Shown one piece after another: positions 8,429 through 18,184 of a DNA stretch of 64,000 bases. Location of the stretch: contig NZ_CP119422.1 in assembly GCF_030506285.1 (NCBI RefSeq), positions 3,429,001 through 3,493,000 of the forward strand, read 5' to 3'. A program made the position numbers and the translations under genes. The stretch's first letter is position 1; each line of letters opens with the position of its first letter. The notes beneath the pieces were generated by a model. The model saw only the letters and a program-made list of their open reading frames with translations, made no database searches and was not told the origin of the DNA. The stretch comes from Catalinimonas niigatensis (lineage in GTDB: Bacteria; Bacteroidota; Bacteroidia; Cytophagales; Cyclobacteriaceae).

Positions 8429-11400
8429 ATGCCAAACGCATCAATGGAAAATCGTTCTTCTATAGGTCAAAAGATAGATTTATTTAAAGGAGGAGGAGAA
8501 ATGGGGGCATTGATTAGAGCATATTCCTGGTATGACCATCCTATGGGTGATCCGGAAGGATGGCCACAAAGCCTGAAAATAGGCATCCGTATGATATTGG
8601 ATTCAGGTTATCCTATGTTCATCTGGTGGTCCGATGAGCTGTATATGTTTCATAATGATGCTTATCTTCCGGCTCTTGGGAAAAAACATCCTGAAGCGCT
8701 GGGAGCCAAAGCTCCTGAGATGTGGTCAGAAATATGGGATCAGATCGGTCAGGTTACAGAAAATATTCTTAGGCAAGGACAGCAATTTAATGCCGAAGAC
8801 CTCTTATTACTACTAGACCGTAAAGGCTTTGCAGAAGAAACATACTGGACGTTTTCCTATAGTCCTATGCCTCATGATGATGGTAGTGTGGGCGGTGTTT
8901 TTTGTGCTTGTAGTGAGGTAAGTAAAAAGGTGATTGGGCAAAGACGGCTGAAAAGCCTGAAAGATGTAGCCGACACGAGTGTGCAACGCTATAATGCAGA
9001 AGCAGCCTGCCACAATACCTGTGATGTACTTTCTGAAAATGCGTATGACATCCCTTTTGGTCTGATTTACTTGCTCAGGGAAAACGAGAATAAAGCGTTT
9101 TTAGCAGGACTAACAAGCAATGTAGATTCGAAAATAGCTCCATCGCTTGTTGATCTTACGGATAGTGAAAGTCAAAGCGAGAAGTTATTTGCTAAAGTTT
9201 TGCAAAACCAGCAAAAAGAAATCATCAATAAGAGGGATATAGAAAATCTTTTGGGAGAAATATCTCCTGCTCCCTGGGAAGAAGCGATAGTGCAAGCCGT
9301 AGTAATTCCCATTGTGAAACCGGGCAAAGCGCAAGTAAGCGGTTTTTTTGTGCTGGGGATTAGCCCCAAGCTGGAGTATGATGCCGACTATCAGAATTTT
9401 CATGAGCTGCTGGCCGGACAGCTCGCTACCGCCATTGCCAGTGCGGAAATACTGGAAGAAGAACATAAGCGCATTGAAGCACTGGCTGAGATAGACAAAG
9501 CCAAAACGGTCTTTTTCAGCAACATCAGTCATGAGTTTCGTACTCCTCTCACCCTGATGCTGGGGCCACTCAATGATATGCTGAATAATGACCTGGCACA
9601 GCCAGTCAAAGTGCAGATAGAGCGGGTTCAGCGTAATGGACAACGCATGCTTAAGCTGGTCAACACGCTGCTTGAATTTTCTCGTATGGAAGCAGGGAGA
9701 GTACAGGCTCGCTTTCAGTCGGTAGATTTGTCTCAGCTGACTATTGAGCTTAGCAGTGTATTCCGCTCCGCCATAGAAAATGCCGGATTGCGGCTGCATG
9801 TAGATTGTCCTCCCCTGCCCGAAGCCGTATATGTAGATCCTCGCATGTGGGAACGAATTATTTTTAATTTACTTTCCAATGCGTTGAAGTTCACCTTTGA
9901 AGGAGAAATCACCGTGCGCCTTTCTTCTACTGAGCATGCTGTTATGTTAAATGTAGAAGACACTGGTACCGGTATTCCTGCCGAAGAATTACCGCATCTC
10001 TTCTCCCGCTTTCATCGCATTGAGGGAGCCAGAAGCCGTACACACGAAGGCTCAGGAATAGGGCTGGCGATGGTGGCTGAATTGGTGAAACTGCATGGAG
10101 GAGATGTAGCCGTAGAGAGTGCGCCAGATCAGGGAACTGTCTTTTCTGTTATGTTACCTCTTGGTAAAGCGCATCTTCCGGCAGCACAACTCGCAGCGCC
10201 AGGTTTAGAAAAAGACCCTCAGTTGCATCAGGCTTATACGGCAGAAGAATACCTGGATTGGCTGGACCAACAGGACCTGGATCAATTGTCTGAACCTGCA
10301 CTCCCCAAGATAGAGAGAGAGGATAGCGTAGAAAATGCAGATGCTATTGCTCGCGTACTATTGGTAGATGATAATGCAGACATGCGAAGCTATCTGACCC
10401 ATATCCTTTCTGCTGATTATGAGGTGATGACTGCCTCTAACGGCAGTGAAGCCTGGAATATCATAAGCAAAGTCAGGCCAGACCTGGTGGTTTCTGATGT
10501 AATGATGCCCGTGATGGATGGCCTTGCCCTCCTCAATAAAATTCGTAGTGAAGAACAGACCCGTACTATTCCGGTAATTTTACTTTCTGCCAGAGCAGGT
10601 GAAGAAGCTCAGGTAGAAGGCATACAGGCTGGAGCAGATGATTACCTGACCAAACCTTTTAGTACCAAGGAGTTAAAGGCACGCATAAAAACCAATCTGA
10701 AACTTTCTCAGTTGCATCAGGAACTTAACCTTAAAGAGCAGTATGCCCGTAGCGAGGCAGAGCGGCAACAGGCAAAATTACTTGAACTTTTCAGTCAGGC
10801 TCCGGTAGCCATTGGTGTGCTTAAAGGACCTCAACACATAACAGAAGCTGTTAATCCGGCAATATGTGAATTCTGGGGTAGATCAGCTGATGAATTATTG
10901 GGTAAACCTCTCTTTGATGTACTTAGTGAAGTCAGAGGTCAGGGGTTTGAAGAGATGCTGGATGGCGTATTTAAGTCTGGCAAACCTTATGTAGGAAATG
11001 AAGTGCCTGCCCGAGTGAAGCGCAATAATAAAGAGGAAGGCGTATATTTTAACTTTGTATACCACCCCTGGCGCGACGAAGGAAAGGTAATTGGGGTAAT
11101 TATCGTGGCTACCGAGGTGACTGAGCAGGTTAAAGGCCGCAAAGCACTAGAAGCAAAACATGAGGAACTGCTGAAGATCAATGCTGATCTGGATAATTTC
11201 ATTCATATGGCATCCCATGACCTCAAGTCTCCCATAGCCAATATTGAAGGCTTGATGGAGGTACTGAACAGTTTTCTATCTCCTGAGACCATAGATTTTC
11301 CTCAAGTGGAAAAAATAATGAGTATTGTCAATAGCTCGATAGAACGTTTTAAAAATACCATTGCTGATCTGGCAGAGGTAGCCAGACTACAGCGGGAAGA

Positions 11401-11857
11401 AAACACAGATGAAGACTGGCTGGACCTTGAAGAAGTGATTGAAGAAGTACGGCTGGACCTGGATGCAGCTATTCAGGAAGCAGATGCCCGTCTGGATATT
11501 GATGTTTCTGCCTGTGAAAAGCTGCGTTTTTCATCTAAAAACCTGCGAAGTATTGTCTATAATTTACTCTCTAATGCCATCAAATATCGTTCGCCAGACC
11601 GAAAGCTTCACATTAAGTTACAGTGTAAAGAGGTCGGAGGAGCTCTCCGGCTTAGCGTATCTGACAATGGACTAGGGATGCAACCCAGAGATCAGAAACA
11701 GCTTTTCACCATGTTCAAACGCTTTCATCATCATGTGGATGGCACAGGTGTAGGCCTCTCTATTGTCAAAAAGATCATGGATAATGCCGGGGGCAGGGTA
11801 GAAGTAGAAAGTGAAGTAGGCCGTGGCTCGACCTTCAGGATATATTTTAAATTATAA
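8429..11857 (+). CDS. Hybrid sensor histidine kinase with two kinase modules
   Basis: This is a cytoplasmic 1142-residue signalling protein with no membrane segment. Domains in order: a PAS-like sensor (about 25-170, with 'GDPEGWPQSLKIGIRMILDS'), a GAF-like region (about 185-340), a first HisKA with phospho-His368 ('NISHEFRTPLTLM'), HATPase ('NLLSNALKFT', 'GSGIGLAM'), a receiver with Asp690 ('VVSDVMMPVMDG'), a PAS domain (about 785-905), a second HisKA with His930 ('MASHDLKSPIANIEG') and a second HATPase ('NLLSNAIKYRSP', 'GTGVGLSIVKKIM'). There is no DNA-binding or other output domain, so phosphate must go to a separate partner. It is transcribed alone. The signal it senses is not apparent. 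Confidence 0.9.
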   Translation: MPNASMENRSSIGQKIDLFKGGGEMGALIRAYSWYDHPMGDPEGWPQSLKIGIRMILDSGYPMFIWWSDELYMFHNDAYLPALGKKHPEALGAKAPEMWSEIWDQIGQVTENILRQGQQFNAEDLLLLLDRKGFAEETYWTFSYSPMPHDDGSVGGVFCACSEVSKKVIGQRRLKSLKDVADTSVQRYNAEAACHNTCDVLSENAYDIPFGLIYLLRENENKAFLAGLTSNVDSKIAPSLVDLTDSESQSEKLFAKVLQNQQKEIINKRDIENLLGEISPAPWEEAIVQAVVIPIVKPGKAQVSGFFVLGISPKLEYDADYQNFHELLAGQLATAIASAEILEEEHKRIEALAEIDKAKTVFFSNISHEFRTPLTLMLGPLNDMLNNDLAQPVKVQIERVQRNGQRMLKLVNTLLEFSRMEAGRVQARFQSVDLSQLTIELSSVFRSAIENAGLRLHVDCPPLPEAVYVDPRMWERIIFNLLSNALKFTFEGEITVRLSSTEHAVMLNVEDTGTGIPAEELPHLFSRFHRIEGARSRTHEGSGIGLAMVAELVKLHGGDVAVESAPDQGTVFSVMLPLGKAHLPAAQLAAPGLEKDPQLHQAYTAEEYLDWLDQQDLDQLSEPALPKIEREDSVENADAIARVLLVDDNADMRSYLTHILSADYEVMTASNGSEAWNIISKVRPDLVVSDVMMPVMDGLALLNKIRSEEQTRTIPVILLSARAGEEAQVEGIQAGADDYLTKPFSTKELKARIKTNLKLSQLHQELNLKEQYARSEAERQQAKLLELFSQAPVAIGVLKGPQHITEAVNPAICEFWGRSADELLGKPLFDVLSEVRGQGFEEMLDGVFKSGKPYVGNEVPARVKRNNKEEGVYFNFVYHPWRDEGKVIGVIIVATEVTEQVKGRKALEAKHEELLKINADLDNFIHMASHDLKSPIANIEGLMEVLNSFLSPETIDFPQVEKIMSIVNSSIERFKNTIADLAEVARLQREENTDEDWLDLEEVIEEVRLDLDAAIQEADARLDIDVSACEKLRFSSKNLRSIVYNLLSNAIKYRSPDRKLHIKLQCKEVGGALRLSVSDNGLGMQPRDQKQLFTMFKRFHHHVDGTGVGLSIVKKIMDNAGGRVEVESEVGRGSTFRIYFKL

Positions 11858-11861
11858 AAAA

Positions 11862-11895
11862 ATGCAACTACCCATCACTTGATCAGTAGTTGCAT
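11862..11895. terminator. Inverted repeat after the hybrid kinase
   Basis: ATGCAACTAC (11862-11871) pairs perfectly with GTAGTTGCAT (11886-11895) around a 14-base loop, five bases after the kinase stop. There is no T-run on the plus strand; the A-run just before it would be a T-run on the minus strand. It may stabilise the 3' end or act as a weak terminator. From here to 12169 I see no gene. Confidence 0.45.
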
Positions 11896-12169
11896 ACTTG
11901 TTGTCGAATGAAGTCTCCTCCAATTCGGCTATGCTGATTTGTTCTCAAATTAAGTATTTTAAATTCTTAAAAAAAGAATTTATCAATCATTATCTGTATT
12001 CTCTAGCATTTTCTTTAAAGCATCCAATGGTCTAAGGAAATTATTATAAAGAGGAGTTTAACAAACCTTTGGTTCAAATGAACATAGCTTGCAGAGGACT
12101 TGAAGTAGTATCTATCTCAATACAAACGGACTTTTTAAAAATTCCTTCGCAGGTATCCATTGAATCTTA

Positions 12170-12177
12170 TATCTTTG
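12170..12177 (+). promoter_or_regulatory. -7 promoter element of tRNA-Arg
   Basis: TATCTTTG matches TAnnTTTG exactly and ends 7 bases before the first base of the tRNA, so transcription would begin at or next to the mature 5' end. The -33 element is not clear. Confidence 0.5.
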
Positions 12178-12184
12178 CGGCTCT

Positions 12185-12256
12185 GGTCTCGTAGTAGAAT
12201 GGATACTACGTGGGTCTCCGGAACCCAAGATGCAGGTTCGATTCCTGCCGAGACCA
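12185..12256 (+). tRNA. tRNA-Arg (anticodon CCG)
   Basis: The cloverleaf folds completely. The acceptor stem GGTCTCG pairs with CGAGACC. The D-stem is GTAG/CTAC and the anticodon stem is TGGGT/ACCCA. The loop CTCCGGA gives anticodon CCG, which reads CGG. The T-stem is GCAGG/CCTGC with loop TTCGATT, and A is the discriminator base. CCA is not encoded, as is common in Bacteroidota. Total length is 72 bases. Confidence 0.95.
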
Positions 12257-12258
12257 CA

Positions 12259-12311
12259 AAATCCTTTGTAAGTATCTGATTAACAGTATTTGCAGAGGAT
12301 TTATTTTTTAA
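12259..12311 (+). terminator. Terminator of tRNA-Arg
   Basis: AAATCCTTTGTA (12259-12270) pairs with TGCAGAGGATTT (12291-12302) over 12 bp with two G-U pairs, and is followed by ATTTTTTAA. It begins directly after the tRNA, as expected for an intrinsic terminator. The remaining bases to 12581 hold nothing I can identify. Confidence 0.65.
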
Positions 12312-12581
12312 TCCCCTGACAATCCAGTTTCTACGGAAATTAGCGTCCTTATTTCTTAATATAAAGGCAATCTTCGCAAAAAATTTCTAAACGTTTAAAA
12401 AGTCCTTTCAAAGAGCATTGATGCTATGGTTACCACATAGGAATTCGTTCTTCTGAACAGAAAAGCAAAACTTATTTTGAAAGAAAATATTTATTAATCA
12501 GGCAAAGGAAGAATAAAACACTTTTATCACAATCCGGTTTTAGTCGTTACCATTCTATTTTTTAAACTTAATGTAGTTATT

Positions 12582-13211
12582 ATGGGTATCAAAGATTTTT
12601 TTAAAACTATTTTTCAGAAGCGAAAAGCAGGAAAAGCAGAGGCTACTATAGATAAAGAATATTCCAGTCAAAACAGCTTTCCGGATCAGGAGCAAGCCAA
12701 TAGTGCTTTTGAGCGAGCTAAATCCAAATTGTTTGATGTTAATAGCTGGTCAAAGTTGGGCGGGCTTACTTCCAGGTTTGAATTGCATGATGAACATGGC
12801 CGTAAGCCTGATCGGAAGAAACCGGAAATAGGTGATTTTATACGAATTATGCTGCCTGCCCCTACCCCTGAAAACTGGGTAAAAATAACGGATATCACCG
12901 TAAAGGATAAAATTGCTGAATTTACAGTGAATCCAAGTAAAGACCCAAGAGAAAATGAGGAAGATGTGGAACACTTTTTTATCAAAGAGGCTACCAGTAC
13001 ATTTAGAGTAGAACTGAAAGGGCAAACGCTATACGCATCTGAGATAGGAAAGAACGAAGCGCCCAATAATGAAGGAAAAGAAGCAGGAGAGCGAGGAGTT
13101 TTGAACACCTTGATATCTGCCGGAGGATGGATTGCGTTTCAGGAGTTGCAGTGGAAAAAGCTCACTGCTTATCTGGTACATAAGGAAGAAGCTAAAGAAG
13201 AGAAAGTCTAA
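12582..13211 (+). CDS. Conserved protein of unknown function
   Basis: The protein has 209 residues and is soluble and highly charged. It opens with a lysine-rich amphipathic segment ('MGIKDFFKTIFQKRK'), a glutamine/serine-rich linker, then a compact region from about 50 to 160 with 'GDFIRIMLPAPTPENWVKIT' and 'FFIKEATSTFRVELKG', which looks like an all-beta domain. A charged linker and a C-terminal segment ('ISAGGWIAFQELQWKKLTAYL') close it. No signal peptide or membrane helix is present. I do not recognise a named family. It stands alone, converging on cheB with only 23 bases between, and has no visible link to the chemosensory operon. Confidence 0.8.
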   Translation: MGIKDFFKTIFQKRKAGKAEATIDKEYSSQNSFPDQEQANSAFERAKSKLFDVNSWSKLGGLTSRFELHDEHGRKPDRKKPEIGDFIRIMLPAPTPENWVKITDITVKDKIAEFTVNPSKDPRENEEDVEHFFIKEATSTFRVELKGQTLYASEIGKNEAPNNEGKEAGERGVLNTLISAGGWIAFQELQWKKLTAYLVHKEEAKEEKV

Positions 13212-13234
13212 AAAGTATTTCAAAGCCTTAAGAT

Positions 13235-14820
<1,586 letters not shown>

Positions 14821-14922
14821 AGGTGCATAATTATGAGTATCCGCTATTTATGCGAGAATTCAAGCATTTTAATTTTAGAGAAGTCCACCAATACAGCTAG
14901 CTGTTTGATAGCTGCTTTTAAC

Positions 14923-15828
14923 TTATTTTTCAAATGGAGTAGAGGCATGGTACAAGGGCTTATGTACTGCTCCTAAACCTCCCCAGGTATTTGTATGCGT
15001 TTTCTGATACACAGTGGATTTCTTCTGGATAAGAGGAAGACGTAGGTCTGATAGCGATTCGGAATGGCCAATGAACAGATACCCTCCCTCTTTCAGTTGT
15101 GCACAGAGTTTCCTGATTACTTTTTCCTGGGTAAGGCGGTCAAAATAGATCAGTACATTGCGGCAAAAGATGATGTCCTGCTTGGCTGGCAAGTCATAGC
15201 TATTATCCATCAGATTCAACTGGCGGAAGCTCACCTTCTTTCTGAGTTCGGGCGCTATCCGCAGAACACGTTTCTTAGGATCTTTGTGTTTGAGGAAGTA
15301 TTTCTGTTTATACATCAAAGGTACAGGCAGCACACGTTCATCGGTATAAATGGCCGTGAAGGCTTTTTCCAAAACCTCTTTGGACAGATCTGTTCCCAAT
15401 ATCTGATAGTCAAAAGCATTCAACTCCTGTAGTGTCATCGCCAGTGTATAAGGTTCCTCTCCTGAAGAACATGCAGCACTCCATACTCTCAGTACCTTGC
15501 CTGAAGTATCTCCTCCAAAATAAGTGTTCCAATCCAAAGCTCTGAGAAAATTAAAATGGGCAGCCTCTCTAAAGAAATCTGTTTTATTGGTCGTCACTAC
15601 ATTGGCCATCAATAATAACTCCTGCACGCTTCCTGTTTTGCTAAAAAGAAATTCTATGTACTGCTTGAAGTTTTCTATTTGCAAAGCACGAAGCCGCTTC
15701 TGAAGCCTGCATTCCAAAAGTGTTTTTTTGGCCAGAGGCATTTTAATGCCAAACTGCTCATAAATGAAACGACTCAGCAATTCAAATTCCTTATTCGTGA
15801 GTCGGGCTAAGGTATAATTGTACTCCAT
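14923..15828 (-). CDS. cheR: Chemotaxis protein methyltransferase CheR
   Basis: From ATG 15828 the product has 301 residues. The N-terminal helical domain ('EFELLSRFIYEQFGIKMP') precedes the SAM-binding domain with 'VWSAACSSGEEPYTLAM', 'ILGTDLSKEVLEKA' and 'IIFCRNVLIYFD'. It methylates receptor glutamates. The stretch between 'AIYTDER' and 'ELRKKV' has the same length as in Salmonella CheR, which keeps the loop that binds receptor C-terminal pentapeptides, although its glycines are replaced. The frame extends to 15900, but that start lies within an inverted repeat and adds a segment unlike any CheR. Confidence 0.92.
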   Translation of the reverse strand: MEYNYTLARLTNKEFELLSRFIYEQFGIKMPLAKKTLLECRLQKRLRALQIENFKQYIEFLFSKTGSVQELLLMANVVTTNKTDFFREAAHFNFLRALDWNTYFGGDTSGKVLRVWSAACSSGEEPYTLAMTLQELNAFDYQILGTDLSKEVLEKAFTAIYTDERVLPVPLMYKQKYFLKHKDPKKRVLRIAPELRKKVSFRQLNLMDNSYDLPAKQDIIFCRNVLIYFDRLTQEKVIRKLCAQLKEGGYLFIGHSESLSDLRLPLIQKKSTVYQKTHTNTWGGLGAVHKPLYHASTPFEK

Positions 15829-15882
15829 TGTCAGATTTACTTTTAAGTAGGAAGTTTGAAGTGGTGCCCCACCGGGATGGAG

Positions 15883-15934
15883 GTGGGAAGCCTGAAGCAC
15901 AAAGTTAACTGACTCCTTGCTTGCAGCTTCCCAC
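15883..15934. repeat. Inverted repeat between receptor gene and cheR
   Basis: GTGGGAAGC (15883-15891) and GCTTCCCAC (15926-15934) are perfectly complementary around 34 bases, which include the palindrome AGTTAACT. It lies in the 122-base gap between the receptor stop and the cheR start. There is no T-run, so it may stabilise or separate the two halves of the transcript rather than end it. Confidence 0.5.
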
Positions 15935-15950
15935 TTCTGACTTCCAGCTT

Positions 15951-17612
15951 TTAGTACCGCTCAAAATCCGCATCGCTGGTATCACCACCACCAAGATCCA
16001 GGTGCATACCTGCTTCTTTCTTTGCCTTGGTGGCACCTACTGAAAAGCCAGACATATGGGCAGTTTGATGTTGTCTTTTCATCTTTGTTGACTTACGTAC
16101 TGATATCGTATTACCTACATTGAAGAAGCCAACGGTTTCTTTCAATTGCTCTGCCTGTGAAGAAAGTTCTTCCGAGCTGGAGGCCATTTCCTCCGCACTG
16201 GCAGCATTCTGCTGAATCACCTGATTCAACTGCTGTATGGCGTTGTTCACCTGCTCTGCTCCTGCATTCTGCTCCATGCTGGCCGCACTGATCTCCTGCA
16301 CCAGTCTTGATGTATTCTGGATATTAGGCACAATCTGTTCCAGCAACTTACCTGACTTATCAGCGATGGAGACACTTGAACTGGATAGCTCGTTGATTTC
16401 GTTGGCTGCTACCTGACTTCTCTCTGCCAGCTTGCGTACTTCGGCGGCTACTACGGCAAAGCCTTTGCCATGCTCACCGGCGCGGGCGGCTTCTACTGCT
16501 GCATTAAGGGCCAGCAGGTTGGTTTGCCTGGCAATCTCGCCGATGATGCTGATCTTTTCAGCAATTTTCTTCATGGAATCTACGGTCTGGTTGACCGCAC
16601 GGCTTCCTTCCTGTACATCTTCTGCCGCTTTGGAGGCAATCTTCTCGGTCTGCTGGGCATTGTCTGTATTTTGTTGGATATTGGCTGCCATCTCTTCCAT
16701 AGAGGATGACACCTCTTCGGCAGAAGCAGCCTGCTCGGTAGAACCTTCTGACATCTGCTGAGAAGAGCTGCTCATCTGCTCGCTGGCTGAGGCGATATTA
16801 TCTGCTGCTGATGTCACCGAAGTAATGACTTCTTTCAGTTTTTCTACGGTTCCTTTCAGATAGTCGAGCAGTTCGCCTATTTCGTCTTTGGTGTAGTTAG
16901 ATATTTCCACCATCAGGTTACCATCAGAGACTTCTTTGAGTACCTCTTTGGCTTTTGAGATAGAAGATGAAATGCTATTGATGATCCATAATGCAATCGT
17001 ACCTGCTACTAGAATAGAGATGATCAGAAGGATCATCATATTATTCTTTCCGTCTTCATACAACTCATCCGTTTGTACTTTGGCTTCTGCCAGGGCAGCT
17101 TCATTCTTCTTTACAATCTTATTGATGGTATTTGCCGCATCTGCTGCCGCATCTCTTGCTGTAGTTCTTGATATTTGTCTGGCAATCATACTTGCTGAAT
17201 CAGTATTGATGTTCACAGCCAGGTTTTTGATCTCTTTGTAATTCTTGAGATACTCGTCCAAGTTTTCCCTGAACTCATCTATTATCACTATTCCTGACTC
17301 ATCTGAAACTTCCCTTAACTGCTCGATACGGGATTCCATGAGTGCATACCGTTTATCAAATTCTGCCACCAAATCCTGAAGTCTGTCTTTTTCAGTCGTT
17401 AGTATCATGTCCTTTTCCCTTTTGGTCAGGAACTGTATACCTTCGGCAATGTATCCTGCCAGATTCATGCGCTTAACATTAACATTGACAATTTCATTTA
17501 CTTTGTCATTCAGGTTTTGGGTATTCTGTGTACCCAGATAAAACATGAGTCCACATATGGCTACCAATGTGGCAAAGGCAACCATCAAACGGGTTTTAAT
17601 CTTGAGATTCAT
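15951..17612 (-). CDS. Methyl-accepting chemotaxis protein
   Basis: From ATG 17612 the receptor has 553 residues: a first membrane helix (about 8-28), a helical extracytoplasmic sensor of the four-helix-bundle type (about 30-190), a second helix ('[20 protein letters not shown]'), a HAMP linker ('[18 protein letters not shown]') and the long coiled-coil signalling domain with the hairpin tip '[24 protein letters not shown]'. Alanine/serine-glutamate/glutamine pairs suitable for methylation are present. After the coiled coil a flexible tail ends in DFERY, which resembles the NWETF tether of enteric receptors. It lies between cheW and cheR and is the only receptor gene in the window. The ligand is unknown. 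Confidence 0.93.
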   Translation of the reverse strand: MNLKIKTRLMVAFATLVAICGLMFYLGTQNTQNLNDKVNEIVNVNVKRMNLAGYIAEGIQFLTKREKDMILTTEKDRLQDLVAEFDKRYALMESRIEQLREVSDESGIVIIDEFRENLDEYLKNYKEIKNLAVNINTDSASMIARQISRTTARDAAADAANTINKIVKKNEAALAEAKVQTDELYEDGKNNMMILLIISILVAGTIALWIINSISSSISKAKEVLKEVSDGNLMVEISNYTKDEIGELLDYLKGTVEKLKEVITSVTSAADNIASASEQMSSSSQQMSEGSTEQAASAEEVSSSMEEMAANIQQNTDNAQQTEKIASKAAEDVQEGSRAVNQTVDSMKKIAEKISIIGEIARQTNLLALNAAVEAARAGEHGKGFAVVAAEVRKLAERSQVAANEINELSSSSVSIADKSGKLLEQIVPNIQNTSRLVQEISAASMEQNAGAEQVNNAIQQLNQVIQQNAASAEEMASSSEELSSQAEQLKETVGFFNVGNTISVRKSTKMKRQHQTAHMSGFSVGATKAKKEAGMHLDLGGGDTSDADFERY

Positions 17613-17670
17613 TTGTATAAGTATAATTTTGTGATTTGCTTCTTCTTTCAATTCAATGGTTAAACTTCTT

Positions 17671-18183
17671 TCAGATTGTTTCTGAAGGATGATGGTCGGG
17701 AGAGGATTCCAGTACCAGGTTGAGTTCTTCGGAAGTAAATACCCGGTCTACATCCAGTACCATCAGAAAATCTTCTTCCTGATTGACCATGCCACGAATA
17801 AATTCTGCCCGGTATCTGGTGCCTACTGTCGGCATGGGATTGATCTCTGTCTCATTGATTTCCATTACTTCCTGCACAGCATCTACTAAAGCTCCTACTT
17901 TGATAGATTCCGTATCATCTACCTGAATGCTTAAAACAATGATGCAGGTGTCTACCGTAAAAGACTGTGAGGTCATGCCAAATTTTACCCTTGAGTCTAT
18001 CACTGGCAACACATTACCCCGCAGATTGACTACACCGCGCATATATTCCGGGGCGTGAGGTACTTTGGTAATATGTCCTACCTCCAGAATCTCCAGTACT
18101 TTAGACACATTCACACCAAAAGATTCTTCTTCCAGTTTGAAAGTGAGAAAGTAGTTTGTGGTTATTTCTTGCAAATTTTCCAT
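17671..18183 (-). CDS. cheW: Chemotaxis coupling protein CheW
   Basis: From ATG 18183 the product has 170 residues and consists of one CheW domain: '[20 protein letters not shown]', then '[20 protein letters not shown]' and '[13 protein letters not shown]'. It couples the receptor tip to CheA. Its ATG begins one base after the cheA stop (TGA T ATG), so the two are co-translated. The frame runs upstream to 18267 inside cheA, but that extension reads as shadow sequence (WCWTPKKPSNTLPS) and is not credible. Confidence 0.93.
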   Translation of the reverse strand: MENLQEITTNYFLTFKLEEESFGVNVSKVLEILEVGHITKVPHAPEYMRGVVNLRGNVLPVIDSRVKFGMTSQSFTVDTCIIVLSIQVDDTESIKVGALVDAVQEVMEINETEINPMPTVGTRYRAEFIRGMVNQEEDFLMVLDVDRVFTSEELNLVLESSPDHHPSETI

Positions 18184-18184
18184 A

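Noticed and set aside
9185-9799. A 204-codon minus-strand frame
   Set aside because: It is antisense to the GAF and HisKA region of the hybrid kinase and has no recognisable content.
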